18,707 nucleotides of DNA from Fimbriimonadaceae bacterium (GCA_022402505.1 JAKRSE010000198.1:1-18707), one strand, 5' to 3'; shown: positions 6,070 to 14,391, counted from the first letter of the stretch. Program-made: numbers and translations. The notes: a model not told the origin generated them from the sequence alone.

Positions 6070-7016
6070 CAGCCGGTGGTGCCGTCGAACGGGTTGTTCG
6101 GAACGAAGGACGCCGGGTAGAAGGTCGGGCCGGCGATCCAGCCGCGGATGAACGCGCCCGGGGAGGACGGGATGCGACCGCGCTCGTCCAGGAACTGCCA
6201 GGGCTGCTGAGCGATCAGGCGAGCGTTGCCCGGCGAGTTGTTGCCTCGGCCGTACCGGATGAGCCGCGCCGAAGTGTCAGCCATCACGTGGACCGAACCC
6301 TCGCCGAACGCATGCCACGAGGGACCATTCATTTCGAAGGTCATCGCATAGGGAAGGCCGCTGGTGGCGCCCTGCGGACGTCCGCCCGGGTTGTAGACGC
6401 AGGGGACGCCGGCGATCGGGCAGTTCAGCCGCGGGCTGACCGCCATGAAGCCTTCGTAGGTATAGGTTCCCATGCCCGGCCACAGCATCGTGAGCGCGGA
6501 GATGTTGACGAACTCGTTCTGGCTGAGCTCCTGAAGGAAGCCGTTGTAGCTGATGTTGCTGCCCTTGGGAGCCCGGAGCCGGTTCGCCGCGGTGTTGCAC
6601 TCGGCAAAGACGCCGGAGCTGAAGGTCCGGCGATCATTCGTCGGGTTGAGCAGATCGTAGTTCTTGCGGTACGGATCGGTGGCGTTGTGCCAGACCTGCC
6701 GGTTCTCCGCGATGAGATTCGGGGCGCTGGGAGCGTTGCACCAGTCGGCCGGACTGGGCGAATAGCCCGCCGTGTTTCGGTACGCCGGCTGCTGGGCAGC
6801 GCTCAGATCGGCTGCCTGGCCGAGCGGGAGCTTGTCGTCGTAGTCGGAGGCGTAGATGATGATCGCCGTGCCCGTCTGCTTCGCCTGGGTCAGGTAGGCG
6901 GTCCGCTTGGCAGCCTGCTTGGCCTGGGAGAAGACCGGGAAGAGGATCGCCGCGAGGATGGCGATGATGGCGATGACAACCAACAGTTCAATCAGGGTAA
7001 ATGCTTTGTTCTTCAT
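6069..7016 (-). CDS. Type IV prepilin-like protein (pseudopilin), second copy
   Basis: A 315-residue protein with leader MKNKA and cleavage before FTLIELLVVIAI, Glu at +5, then AILFPVFSQAK. Like the prepilin at 4321 it has SDYDD (57-61) after the helix and a C-terminal H235...MADTSAR (245-251) motif; the middle regions are otherwise quite different, so this is a diverged paralogue and not a recent duplicate. Four cysteines (93, 140, 199, 206). It is translationally coupled to the Pro/Ala-rich lipoprotein gene and lies 91 bp downstream of a small membrane protein gene on the same strand. Role in a fibre or type II-like machine is inferred from the family. Confidence 0.9.
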   Translation of the reverse strand: MKNKAFTLIELLVVIAIIAILAAILFPVFSQAKQAAKRTAYLTQAKQTGTAIIIYASDYDDKLPLGQAADLSAAQQPAYRNTAGYSPSPADWCNAPSAPNLIAENRQVWHNATDPYRKNYDLLNPTNDRRTFSSGVFAECNTAANRLRAPKGSNISYNGFLQELSQNEFVNISALTMLWPGMGTYTYEGFMAVSPRLNCPIAGVPCVYNPGGRPQGATSGLPYAMTFEMNGPSWHAFGEGSVHVMADTSARLIRYGRGNNSPGNARLIAQQPWQFLDERGRIPSSPGAFIRGWIAGPTFYPASFVPNNPFDGTTG

Positions 7017-7107
7017 TGAGCTCGGCCCACTTGTTCAACGACATCGACGGCCGCTGAATCTCCGCAATTGGTACCTTTTTGTGCAGATTCGTTGGGGATT
7101 TTGGCCG

Positions 7108-7440
7108 TCAGTCCGCAATCAGGCTCCAAAGGAAGGTCCCCAGGTCCGGATTCGCGACGATTGCTTCGTGCAGAACGACGGTGAGGACGGCCAGAGCCAC
7201 GGTCGCCGGATAGCTGACGACCTTGGCCATGTTGGTGAAGTCGCTCAGTTCCGGGTTCCGCCTCATCCCGATGGGGCACATCGCCAGAGTCGCCCCCACC
7301 CCGACGATGGCCAGCCCGATCTCCAGCCAGCGGACCGAGGTGAAGAACATCCCCACCACCATCAGCAGGCCGAGAAACACGGGCACCTCGTGCCATTGGA
7401 GGCCCAGCCACTCTCGAATCTCCGCCCGCTGTCTGCTCAC
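7108..7440 (-). CDS. Small membrane protein with three predicted helices
   Basis: A 110-residue protein from a GTG start at 7440; no good Shine-Dalgarno is visible, so the start is uncertain. Three hydrophobic stretches (about 19-37, 39-57 and 76-96) predict three inner-membrane helices, with a charged cytoplasmic or periplasmic loop RRNPELSDFTNMAK between the second and third. I recognise no family. It starts 34 bp after the GH9 gene on the same strand, so it may be co-transcribed with it, and the second prepilin gene follows after 91 bp. Confidence 0.6.
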   Translation of the reverse strand: MSRQRAEIREWLGLQWHEVPVFLGLLMVVGMFFTSVRWLEIGLAIVGVGATLAMCPIGMRRNPELSDFTNMAKVVSYPATVALAVLTVVLHEAIVANPDLGTFLWSLIAD

Positions 7441-7474
7441 AAGGAGCAGTACGACGGGCGGAGATTCGTCGTCG

Positions 7475-9763
7475 TCAGCGAGTGTTCAGATATGCGAGCA
7501 ACAGATGCTTGCCGCGCATCGACTGCTGGGGGGTGAACTCGTTGTTGCTGAAGCAGTACGGAGCGCGCCAGATCGCTTCGCCCTGAGGCCACTTCTCCCA
7601 CTCCGGGTACCCGCGTGAGGCGTAGTACTTCGGGTCGGCCATGAAGCCGGTGCCCCAGGGCTCGGAGTTCATGTACGGCGTATGTCCGGGATGCACGCCG
7701 GGGAAGCCGTCGTTGCGGCCGCTCGTGTAGATGTAGTCCACGTGCCGGCTGCCCAGACCCGTCATCTGCACCTCGTTGCGCGGATTCCGCCCCAGACCCC
7801 AATCGGCCTCGCGGAGCAGGGCCTTCAGGAACCGATCCCTCTGCGGAGACGCGGGCATGAAGGCATGGGCGATCACCGCCTTCTGGACCTCCTGGATGCT
7901 CTGGAACCAGGCGAAGGCGTCGGCGGTGGCTCGCCGGCTGGGTCTGGCTTCACTCGGCACGACGTGATCCGCCAGAGCCTGCTTCTGGATGGCGGCCAGC
8001 ATCCCGGCCACCTTTTCCGGCTGAACCACCGTCCGCCAGCCGAATCTCCGGTTGGCCAGAGTCAGGGCAATGCCGTAGGTCTGGTTCCAGTCGCCGACCT
8101 TCTCGACCGGGGCTTCGGGGTCCTGCAGGACTGAAAGGCGGAACACCTCGTCGGCATAGCGGCGCTCGCCCGTCACGTTGTAGAGCGAGGCGGCGGCGAT
8201 CTGCTTCAGGTCGCGTCCGGAGGTCGCGCCGTTGCCGATCGAGAACTTGGCATCCAGACCGGCGGCTCCCGCCGCTTCTCCGACCTTCCAAGCCTCCAGG
8301 GCGGCGGCGACATAGCGGGCGGCCAGATCGGGCTTCTTGGCGATCCGCAGGGCGTCGGCCAAGATCGCCGCATTGGCGGCGTTCGCCCAGGCCATGTAGG
8401 GATGGGCCGCGCCCTGGTAGGCGACCGCCTTCTCCTCGGTCGGGTTGTTGATCCCCGTGGCATAGCCGCCCTTGTCGTCGCGGAGGTTCAGCCAGAAATC
8501 GACCTCGTTCCGCGCCTCGTCGATGACGTCCGGGATGCCGTTTCCGCTCTCACGGATGCCCAGATCGTCATCGCCGCCCCGGCCATTCGTGATGATGTAG
8601 GGCAGGACCATGTCCCAGATGATGCTGATGTGGCCGAGGTGGCGATCCCAGTCCAGCGCGTCGGAATGGCCGCCGATCGCCTTGGGGTTCGTCGGCTCTC
8701 CGGGCAGCTTGTACTTGGACCAATCCTTGTTGTCCCACGGGTCGCCGCCCAGCGATCGCCAGTCCGGGTGCCAGGGCGACATGGTCGTCATGTAGACCCG
8801 GAAGCCCGGCGGATCGACATTCGGGATGTACCTGGGCTGGCGCGGCGTCGGAATGATGCCTTCGGCGGGCTCGCCGATCCGCATGAAGTAGAAGCCCAGA
8901 GTCGAGGTCTTGAACGCCTCCTGGTAGGCCTCACGCCCGATGACGAACTCGGCCGAGCTGCCCACTCCCTCGACCGCCAGACGGTAGCGCCCGGGGGTCT
9001 TGAAGGAATCGAAGTCTGCCGTCCAGACGTCGCTGGCGGTCAGATTCCATCGCTGGAAGTCGATTGCGCTCTTCTTCCAGAATCCCACCCGACCCACGTC
9101 GTGCCGGGTTCCGTTTTCGGCGTTCACCAGCCAGACCTTGCGTCCGGTGAACAGGGTGTAGTCCCGCATCCCGCCGTCGCCACGCCACAAATAGAGGTCG
9201 CCGGACTTGGCCGGATCATCGGGTCGGTAGCCGATCAGGCTGGTGTGGACCGCTTCGGAGCGATGCCGAAAGACGTCGAACGTCATCCGGTATTCGGTCT
9301 TGTCCGTGTTGGTGGCCGGGGAGATCGTCAGCCGGTAGCTCGACCCCTGCCGCATGGGCTGGGGGAGCTCCAGGAACAGGACGTGCTCGTAGGTCAGCTC
9401 CGGATCCGGCCAGCCCCAGGCGGTGCCGCTCACCTTGGTCCTGCGGTGAACCCGAACCGGCGCGGCGGAGGTGCCGTCCGGCATGTGGATCCGATAGGCC
9501 CCGGGCCGGGTCGCCGCATCGATGTCCAGCGGCTTCCCGTAGGTTTCGATGGAGTCGTTGGTCCGGCTCTCGTGCCCTTTGCGCCAGCCGGGCGCGGAGG
9601 GCTCTTCCTTGTGATGAACCCACCCATCCCGAAAGACGAGCATCACATGGCTCTCGTCCACCATCTGGACTTCGTGAAGCTGAGCGGCATGAGCCGGAAG
9701 GACGCACGCGAGCCCGACGCCCGCGACTCCGAGTCGCCATGCCTGCGACGTTGCTTGAGGCAT
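7475..9763 (-). CDS. Secreted glycoside hydrolase family 9 enzyme
   Basis: GH9 enzymes are inverting glycosidases, mostly endo- or exo-acting on beta-1,4-glucans. This 762-residue protein has a Sec signal (cleavage after AHA, residue 26), then one or two beta-sandwich domains (about 27-280) including the CelD_N-like Ig domain (residues 173-276, SLIGYRPDDPAKSG to AEFVIG), then an (alpha/alpha)6 catalytic domain from about 281. Typical blocks are visible: IPDVIDEARNEVDFWL (410-425), READWGLGRNPRNE (651-664) and GLGSRHVDYIY (669-679). The usual DAGD nucleophile/base motif is GGHSDALDWDRH (364-375), leaving Asp368 and Asp371 as candidates; Glu742 in NNEF is the likely acid. The start is supported by GAGG close to the ATG. 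Likely secreted to the periplasm or outside. Substrate uncertain. Confidence 0.87.
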   Translation of the reverse strand: MPQATSQAWRLGVAGVGLACVLPAHAAQLHEVQMVDESHVMLVFRDGWVHHKEEPSAPGWRKGHESRTNDSIETYGKPLDIDAATRPGAYRIHMPDGTSAAPVRVHRRTKVSGTAWGWPDPELTYEHVLFLELPQPMRQGSSYRLTISPATNTDKTEYRMTFDVFRHRSEAVHTSLIGYRPDDPAKSGDLYLWRGDGGMRDYTLFTGRKVWLVNAENGTRHDVGRVGFWKKSAIDFQRWNLTASDVWTADFDSFKTPGRYRLAVEGVGSSAEFVIGREAYQEAFKTSTLGFYFMRIGEPAEGIIPTPRQPRYIPNVDPPGFRVYMTTMSPWHPDWRSLGGDPWDNKDWSKYKLPGEPTNPKAIGGHSDALDWDRHLGHISIIWDMVLPYIITNGRGGDDDLGIRESGNGIPDVIDEARNEVDFWLNLRDDKGGYATGINNPTEEKAVAYQGAAHPYMAWANAANAAILADALRIAKKPDLAARYVAAALEAWKVGEAAGAAGLDAKFSIGNGATSGRDLKQIAAASLYNVTGERRYADEVFRLSVLQDPEAPVEKVGDWNQTYGIALTLANRRFGWRTVVQPEKVAGMLAAIQKQALADHVVPSEARPSRRATADAFAWFQSIQEVQKAVIAHAFMPASPQRDRFLKALLREADWGLGRNPRNEVQMTGLGSRHVDYIYTSGRNDGFPGVHPGHTPYMNSEPWGTGFMADPKYYASRGYPEWEKWPQGEAIWRAPYCFSNNEFTPQQSMRGKHLLLAYLNTR

Positions 9764-9786
9764 GACCTCATGTTACCAAAACGGGA

Positions 9787-9796
9787 AAGTGCACTT
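9787..9796. promoter_or_regulatory. Palindrome in the divergent GH9/barrel promoter region
   Basis: AAGTGCACTT is a perfect 10-bp palindrome lying 23 bp upstream of the GH9 start and 62 bp upstream of the divergent secreted-protein start. Position suggests a binding site for a dimeric regulator of both genes. No -10/-35 pair was convincing. Confidence 0.25.
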
Positions 9797-9858
9797 CTCC
9801 GTGCAGTCGCGTGGAGATGGTCCCATCGCACCGGGCAAGGTGCGCCAGACTCGGCTGC

Positions 9859-10473
9859 GTGAATGTGAAGGCCCTTAATCTTCTCTTGATCTTGGCCGTC
9901 TGCGGCTCGGCGGGAGCCCAGGTCAGCTCCCTGGCCGGCGCACCTTCGGCGGGCCTGAGGCGGAGCGGCGAACTTCAGCTGGAACTGAACTTCAAGGGCC
10001 AGGCGAGCGGGTTGAACACCCGATTCCCGACCTCCAGCAAGGCGACCTTCGGTCTGCGGGAAGACCTGGAGATCGGCTGGGAGTCCGATTTTGACGGCAC
10101 GACCCGATTCGGGTTCAAGCACGCCTTCTGGCAGGGCTTGGAAGGCAGGCTCCAGGCGGTCGCCGGCTGGGAAGCGATCGGCTATGAAGACACGATCTTC
10201 GCCGCCGCCCGGTTCCGACTGCCCCTGGTCGATCTCCATGCCGGATTTCTGAGCGAGAAGAAGGGGCAGGCGTTCTTAGGAGCCTCCGCCTCCCTTCCCA
10301 TCGGCCTGCGGCTCTCGGGCGACCACATCACGGGGCCCTCGGGCAAGACCACGTTCCGAGCCAACAAGCCGATCGGCGGCGGGTTCGCCCTGGACGCCCG
10401 ACTCACCCTGCCCAACGACCTCGCCAAGCCGGAGACGCTCCGCGGCGGGGTCTTCTGGACGGGCCGGTTCTGA
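9859..10473 (+). CDS. Secreted protein, probable outer-membrane beta-barrel
   Basis: From the GTG at 9859 the protein is 204 residues with a clear Sec signal (hydrophobic core about 5-17, cleavage after AGA before Gln21). A second in-frame GTG at 9865 is equally possible; an upstream GTG at 9811 would put extra polar sequence before the signal, so I rejected it. The mature part shows many short alternating polar/hydrophobic stretches (for example GELQLELNFKGQ, GFKHAFWQGLEGRLQAVAGW) and ends in a terminal Phe (GVFWTGRF), the usual C-terminal signature of outer-membrane barrels. It diverges from the GH9 gene across 95 bp. A small barrel for glycan or oligosaccharide passage is a reasonable inference but no family is recognised. 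Confidence 0.6.
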   Translation: MNVKALNLLLILAVCGSAGAQVSSLAGAPSAGLRRSGELQLELNFKGQASGLNTRFPTSSKATFGLREDLEIGWESDFDGTTRFGFKHAFWQGLEGRLQAVAGWEAIGYEDTIFAAARFRLPLVDLHAGFLSEKKGQAFLGASASLPIGLRLSGDHITGPSGKTTFRANKPIGGGFALDARLTLPNDLAKPETLRGGVFWTGRF

Positions 10474-10521
10474 GGCCTCAGCGGCCGAGGACTTCCTGCC
10501 AGAAATGCCTCTAAGGCTCGC

Positions 10522-11616
10522 TTAAGGAACGACGTTGCCGAGGTCAGTCTTCAGAAGATCGAAGAGGTAGCAGGCGTTGACCCGGCGGATTTGGACGGGA
10601 CTGAGTGAGGGAGCTCTCATCGCCTCGAGAACGAGGTAGGCGGTATTCGGATTGAAGTCCTTCGACACCGTCCCACTCTTCATCAGCAGCTTTCCTGAGA
10701 TCGTCTCGTTGATTCGATCTGCCAGGGCCTTGGTCCGACCAGCGGCAAATTCTCTGAGCAACTCCTGCTTGCGAGATGAGTCCGCCTGGGCATCCAGAAT
10801 TCCTTCCACCGTGGCGTCTCGAACCGGCCCAAAAACGTATCCGGGGTTAAAGGAACCTGGGACGGAGAGACCGAGGGTGTGCCTGGCGCGTTCCACCTTA
10901 TTGGACAGACTCGCAAGGTCATCCAGCAAGGCAACGTCTCGCCAAAGGGCATCGTAGTCCGGGCCGAGTCTGGCCCTCAGCGGAGACCTGTTGCCCCACA
11001 GTGGCATCTGCTTCTCGAGGTAGTTCGAAAGGATGTTCGGCTTCAGCAACCCATCGGCTCCCAAGGAGGCCGCGAACCCGGGCCGGACCCGGAAGGCGCC
11101 GAATGCAAAGGTGTCCCCCGGCCCAAGCGCCTGGATCCCTCGGAAGGGAGGCCACTCGGGCTGCAACCTGCCCAGCTCGTGAAAATATCCGCGCCATAGC
11201 CGCTGACCAGTTTGGAGATCATAGAGCACGGCAGCGCTAGCAACTGTTCTACTTCCACCTCCAAATCTCATCTCGGCTACGACAAACCGCTCTTGAGACA
11301 GGGCGACGACAGGTTCCTGTTCTTGACTGTGAAACCAGACAAGCTCGAACTTTGGCGAAATGAGATATCTGTAGTGATTGCCAATGTACAGATAACCATG
11401 TTGACCAACCGAGCGGTACAGCGACGAAGCGCTCACTTCTGCCCGAAGGTCTTTTCGCTTTACGTTGTCCAGGGACTCCTGACGAGCCGATGGCGGAACA
11501 CCATATCCTACACCAGCGAACGTCCCTCCTGTCACGACCATACGTTCCGTAAAGTCCTGCCCGGAGGCACCCGGTTGAGCGGACAGGAGGAGAAGAGCAA
11601 GTGTGGAAGTCAACAT
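10522..11616 (-). CDS. Secreted protein of unknown function
   Basis: A 364-residue protein with a Sec signal peptide (LTSTLALLLLSAQPGASG, cleavage about 19). I recognise no domain. The middle has a beta-rich stretch with LYDLQTGQRLWRG (131-143), which resembles a single beta-propeller-type strand pair, and the C-terminal third is alpha-helical and charged (KQELLREFAAGRTKALADRI). No lipobox. It begins 3 bp after the stop of the ankyrin-repeat gene, so the two form an operon and probably act together outside the cytoplasm. The DNA is locally AT-richer than its neighbours (about 40% GC at 11341-11400), which hints at a different origin. Confidence 0.6.
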   Translation of the reverse strand: MLTSTLALLLLSAQPGASGQDFTERMVVTGGTFAGVGYGVPPSARQESLDNVKRKDLRAEVSASSLYRSVGQHGYLYIGNHYRYLISPKFELVWFHSQEQEPVVALSQERFVVAEMRFGGGSRTVASAAVLYDLQTGQRLWRGYFHELGRLQPEWPPFRGIQALGPGDTFAFGAFRVRPGFAASLGADGLLKPNILSNYLEKQMPLWGNRSPLRARLGPDYDALWRDVALLDDLASLSNKVERARHTLGLSVPGSFNPGYVFGPVRDATVEGILDAQADSSRKQELLREFAAGRTKALADRINETISGKLLMKSGTVSKDFNPNTAYLVLEAMRAPSLSPVQIRRVNACYLFDLLKTDLGNVVP

Positions 11617-11619
11617 GGT

Positions 11620-12504
11620 TCAGTCAGTGGCTCCATATTCTTTGAGCAAGTCGATGAGGGAGAAGTCAGCAACGCTCTTGGCCACCGTGAGCGCCGAGGC
11701 CCCACGAGAGTCCGTCGCGTTGACATTTGTCATCGGCAACTCAAGCAGGAACCGGGTCGTCCGGTAGGCGCGAGATGCCACAGCCTTGTGCAGAACGGGC
11801 TCTTTGTCAATTACGTCGTATCTCACCCCCAGGCTGACCAGCCGCCTCAACTCGTCGACGTCTCCCGCCGTTGCCGCCCGAAGCAGGTCTCGTTCCGCCT
11901 GGATTCGCCTCTGCTGCTGCTCCTGGAGGGCCCTTTCCAAGGCGGCCTTCTCCCGCTGGCGGGCAGCGATGGCCTCCTGCTCCTGCAGGATGCTGGCAAT
12001 CGTCCGGGTTCGAGTCGCCGACTGCAGATCAAAGGTCCAAATGAGGCTGCGAACCGTCACGGTCCCCCCACCGACATAGCCCATTCCGTTGGAGAAGTTT
12101 CCGGAAATGCTGATGCGATCCTTGAAGACCGCTCTGATCGACTTGAGCGACATGGTTGCCTGCAGGCGATCTCCCGGCAGCCAAGTGACGGCCTGCCTCC
12201 TCAGCGATGCCGGCACCCTGGCATAGTAGATTCCGGAGGCGAGATCACCCATCATTGTCTGCCCCTGCCCCGAACCACTGCTTCTCGGGAAGAAGACAAG
12301 CCAGGTGCCTCTGCCATCTTCCTGAACAGCGGAAACGGTCAGATCAATGGTCCCTCGCCTGCCCAGGTGCTGATCTCGGAACCGAGCTTGGTTTTCGTTG
12401 AACGCCTGGCAGGCAGCCCCGAGATCCAAGGACTGCCCGACCGCAGGAGCCACGAGACCCAGCGCGACAAACACCAAGGGAACCGCGAAAGAGCAACGAA
12501 TCAC
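11620..12504 (-). CDS. Secreted protein with OB-like domain, coiled coil and ankyrin repeats
   Basis: I place the start at the GTG at 12504 because it gives a proper Sec signal (VIRCSFAVPLVFVALGLVAP, cleavage after AVG, before Gln); the longer frame to 12615 adds atypical sequence. The 294-residue product has an N-terminal beta-rich region (about 30-165) with the pattern of tRNA_anti-like OB folds (NENQARFRDQHLGRRGTIDL, then a strand and GDRLQATMSL). A coiled coil rich in Gln, Glu, Arg and Ala follows (about 172-203), then about three ankyrin-like units (DLLRAATAGDVDELRRLVSLG and onwards, to the end). Ankyrin repeats bind partner proteins. The downstream gene, 3 bp away, encodes another secreted protein that could be the partner. 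Domain calls are by eye. Confidence 0.6.
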   Translation of the reverse strand: MIRCSFAVPLVFVALGLVAPAVGQSLDLGAACQAFNENQARFRDQHLGRRGTIDLTVSAVQEDGRGTWLVFFPRSSGSGQGQTMMGDLASGIYYARVPASLRRQAVTWLPGDRLQATMSLKSIRAVFKDRISISGNFSNGMGYVGGGTVTVRSLIWTFDLQSATRTRTIASILQEQEAIAARQREKAALERALQEQQQRRIQAERDLLRAATAGDVDELRRLVSLGVRYDVIDKEPVLHKAVASRAYRTTRFLLELPMTNVNATDSRGASALTVAKSVADFSLIDLLKEYGATD

Positions 12505-12665
12505 GATGGAAAAGGGTACCAGTTTGGACAAGTGAAAGGATATGTGGAGCAGAGGGCAACCGAGCCATCCTCTCGCCCGATTAGCTGAGTTCGTGCTTCG
12601 TCGGCCAGCGGTCAACGAGTCGGGATGATCGTTCGATCTGCCTGGAACGGTTGCCGGGGAGAGCT

Positions 12666-13565
12666 TCAGCGGCCGAGGATCATTCGGGCGGCGGTCTGCA
12701 TCTTTTCCCAGCGGGACGTGCGGGCGCGGCCGGAGAAGACGTCGTAGTCCCTCTCCTCCACCCGGTCCAGGATCCTGGCGTAGAGCTCGCGGGCCAGGCG
12801 GACGGCGAGGCGGTTCTCCGCGGGGATCTGCTCGATCCCGGCGTCAGCCTCGGCATAGAGGTCTCGAGCCCGAGCGATCTGGAACTTCAGGAAGGCCCGC
12901 CACTCGTCGGTGACCTGACGCCGTTCCAGGAACTCGGCATCCAGCCCGTGCTCGGCCATCTCGGTCAAGGGCATGTAGATACGGCCCCGCTCCAGGTCTT
13001 CGCCGACATCCCGGATGAAGTTGGTCAGCTGCATGGCGTTGCCGAGCGCCTGGGCCGCCCCGAGCGTCTGCGGGTCGCGGGGCGCGCCGATCATCCAGGA
13101 CATCATCACGCCGACGGCCGCCGCCGAACCGCGCATGTAGCCCAGCAGATCATCCCAGGTCTCGTAGCGGGTCAGGTGGAGGTCCATCTCCATCGCGTCC
13201 AGAAAGAGGTCCGGCTCGGAGAGGGGCAGGTCGGTTTCGATCACCGTGTCGGCGAAGGCCCGCAGGGTCGGCTCGCTCGGCCGAATGCCCCGCTGGACCG
13301 CCAGATGGAGGCCTTCGCGAAAGCACTTGAGCCGCAGGGCCGACTCGCGCTTCGACATCGGGCCGGGATTGTCCACCCATTCGTCCGCCTCTCGAACAAA
13401 GCCGTAGAGGGCGTCCACTCGGTTCCGCATCTCGACGGGAAAACGGCGTGAGGCGAAGTAGTACGTTGTCCCGTGCAGCCGGTGGAGACGTCGGCAGTAG
13501 GCGAGATCTTTCGGCGAAGCGAAGGGCCGGCCATCGGCGACTCGGGAGGGGACGGCGGCCTGCAT
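12666..13565 (-). CDS. crtB: Phytoene/squalene synthase family protein, CrtB-like
   Basis: Phytoene synthase joins two geranylgeranyl diphosphates head-to-head into phytoene, the first committed carotenoid step. The 299-residue protein has both Asp-rich motifs: DEWVD (61-65, in YGFVREADEWVD) and DVGED (186-190, in QLTNFIRDVGEDLERGRIYMP). YYFASRRFP (35-43) is the conserved substrate-pocket start. Length fits bacterial CrtB. The downstream order on the minus strand is crtI, acyltransferase, then this gene after 151 bp, which strongly supports carotenoid rather than squalene synthesis, though a diapophytoene or squalene synthase cannot be excluded from motifs alone. The ATG at 13565 is the most upstream Met; no clear Shine-Dalgarno. 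Confidence 0.9.
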   Translation of the reverse strand: MQAAVPSRVADGRPFASPKDLAYCRRLHRLHGTTYYFASRRFPVEMRNRVDALYGFVREADEWVDNPGPMSKRESALRLKCFREGLHLAVQRGIRPSEPTLRAFADTVIETDLPLSEPDLFLDAMEMDLHLTRYETWDDLLGYMRGSAAAVGVMMSWMIGAPRDPQTLGAAQALGNAMQLTNFIRDVGEDLERGRIYMPLTEMAEHGLDAEFLERRQVTDEWRAFLKFQIARARDLYAEADAGIEQIPAENRLAVRLARELYARILDRVEERDYDVFSGRARTSRWEKMQTAARMILGR

Positions 13566-13701
13566 CTTGGTTCTGCAACCTTCTTCGACCCGCAGGCGAC
13601 GAAAGTCGGCAGGCTCCGGAAGGTTCAGGGCTCCATGATCCCCCGTCCTTGGTCCGAAACCGCGCCGAACCTGGGATGTTGCGCAGAAAGCCGCAAGCCC
13701 C

Positions 13702-13718
13702 GAGCGGTCTCCCCGCTC
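13702..13718 (-). terminator. Short hairpin at the end of the acyltransferase gene
   Basis: GAGCGG (13702-13707) pairs with CCGCTC (13713-13718) around a five-base loop, overlapping the stop codon of the acyltransferase gene. No proper T-run follows on the minus strand. It could lower read-through into crtB or mark a message-processing site; weak evidence. Confidence 0.25.
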
Positions 13719-14391
13719 AGCGACCGGGAATCCGGCGCATGTCCCAGCGCTCGTTCACATCCGGGGTTCCCCGGAGCAGGACCTGAAATTCGCCCGACTC
13801 GGGCCGCAGGAGGTCTTCGACTCGACCCCGCAGGTCCTCGGGATCATCCAACGGCTCGCCGAAGGCCAGGAAGGCCTCGGGTCGCTCGTGTCGAGAGATC
13901 TCGAGGCGGATGCCCACGGGAACGAACCGGACCCCGGGGACCTGACGCCGGATCAGCCCGACGGCAGACCCGAATTCCCAGGGCTCGTGCGGGCGGCGAA
14001 GGGTCCCGTCGGCAAAGAGGATCAGGGATCGGCGCTCCTCGCGCATCAACCGAATGGTGGAACGGACCGTAGCAGCTCGCCGGGCGGAGTCTCCGGGCGG
14101 AAAGGGCAGCCCCCCGACATGACGGAACAGGGGAAAGGAATCGAACTCGGCGATCCAGTCCAGAGTGCGGATTCCCAGCCGGCTGACCGCTTCGAACATC
14201 AGATAGCCGTCGTGCCAGGCATGGTGGCTGCAGGCCCAGACGATCGGCCCCCGAAGCCCCTCGGGCGGCGGATTCCACCAAATGGTGTGGAAGCTCTTTC
14301 GGAGCGATCGACGGATCATTCCGCCGACCATTCGGCCGATCAGCCCTTCTTCCTGTGCGCTCCGGCCGTCAGGCCCGGAGGAATCCGTCAT
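13717..14391 (-). CDS. PlsC-like acyltransferase in carotenoid operon
   Basis: A 224-residue protein of the PlsC/lysophospholipid acyltransferase superfamily, which transfers fatty acyl groups to glycerol phosphates or other hydroxyls at the membrane. Block I is HHAWHD (56-61, an HX4D motif with catalytic His56 and Asp61). Block III reads FADGTLR (126-132) where PlsC has FPEGTR, with Asp in place of Glu. Block IV is VPVGI (157-161). Its start overlaps the crtI end by 23 bp, so translation is coupled. Known carotenoid clusters also contain acyltransferases (for example CrtO of staphyloxanthin synthesis), so an acyl-carotenoid step is plausible; a phospholipid role is the alternative. Family firm, substrate inferred. 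Confidence 0.82.
   Translation of the reverse strand: MTDSSGPDGRSAQEEGLIGRMVGGMIRRSLRKSFHTIWWNPPPEGLRGPIVWACSHHAWHDGYLMFEAVSRLGIRTLDWIAEFDSFPLFRHVGGLPFPPGDSARRAATVRSTIRLMREERRSLILFADGTLRRPHEPWEFGSAVGLIRRQVPGVRFVPVGIRLEISRHERPEAFLAFGEPLDDPEDLRGRVEDLLRPESGEFQVLLRGTPDVNERWDMRRIPGR

Noticed and set aside
8402..9862. Plus-strand open frame of 486 codons opposite the GH9 gene
   Set aside because: Antisense to a GH9 protein with conserved blocks and a signal peptide; composition is that of a shadow frame.
10471..10501. Minus-strand WQEVLGR-stop tail sharing TCAGCGGCCGAGGA with the end of crtB (12667-12680), as a gene remnant
   Set aside because: A TAG lies three codons upstream in the same frame, and the shared 14-mer is GC-rich and reflects a common ending Leu-Gly-Arg-stop. 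No further similarity to crtB.
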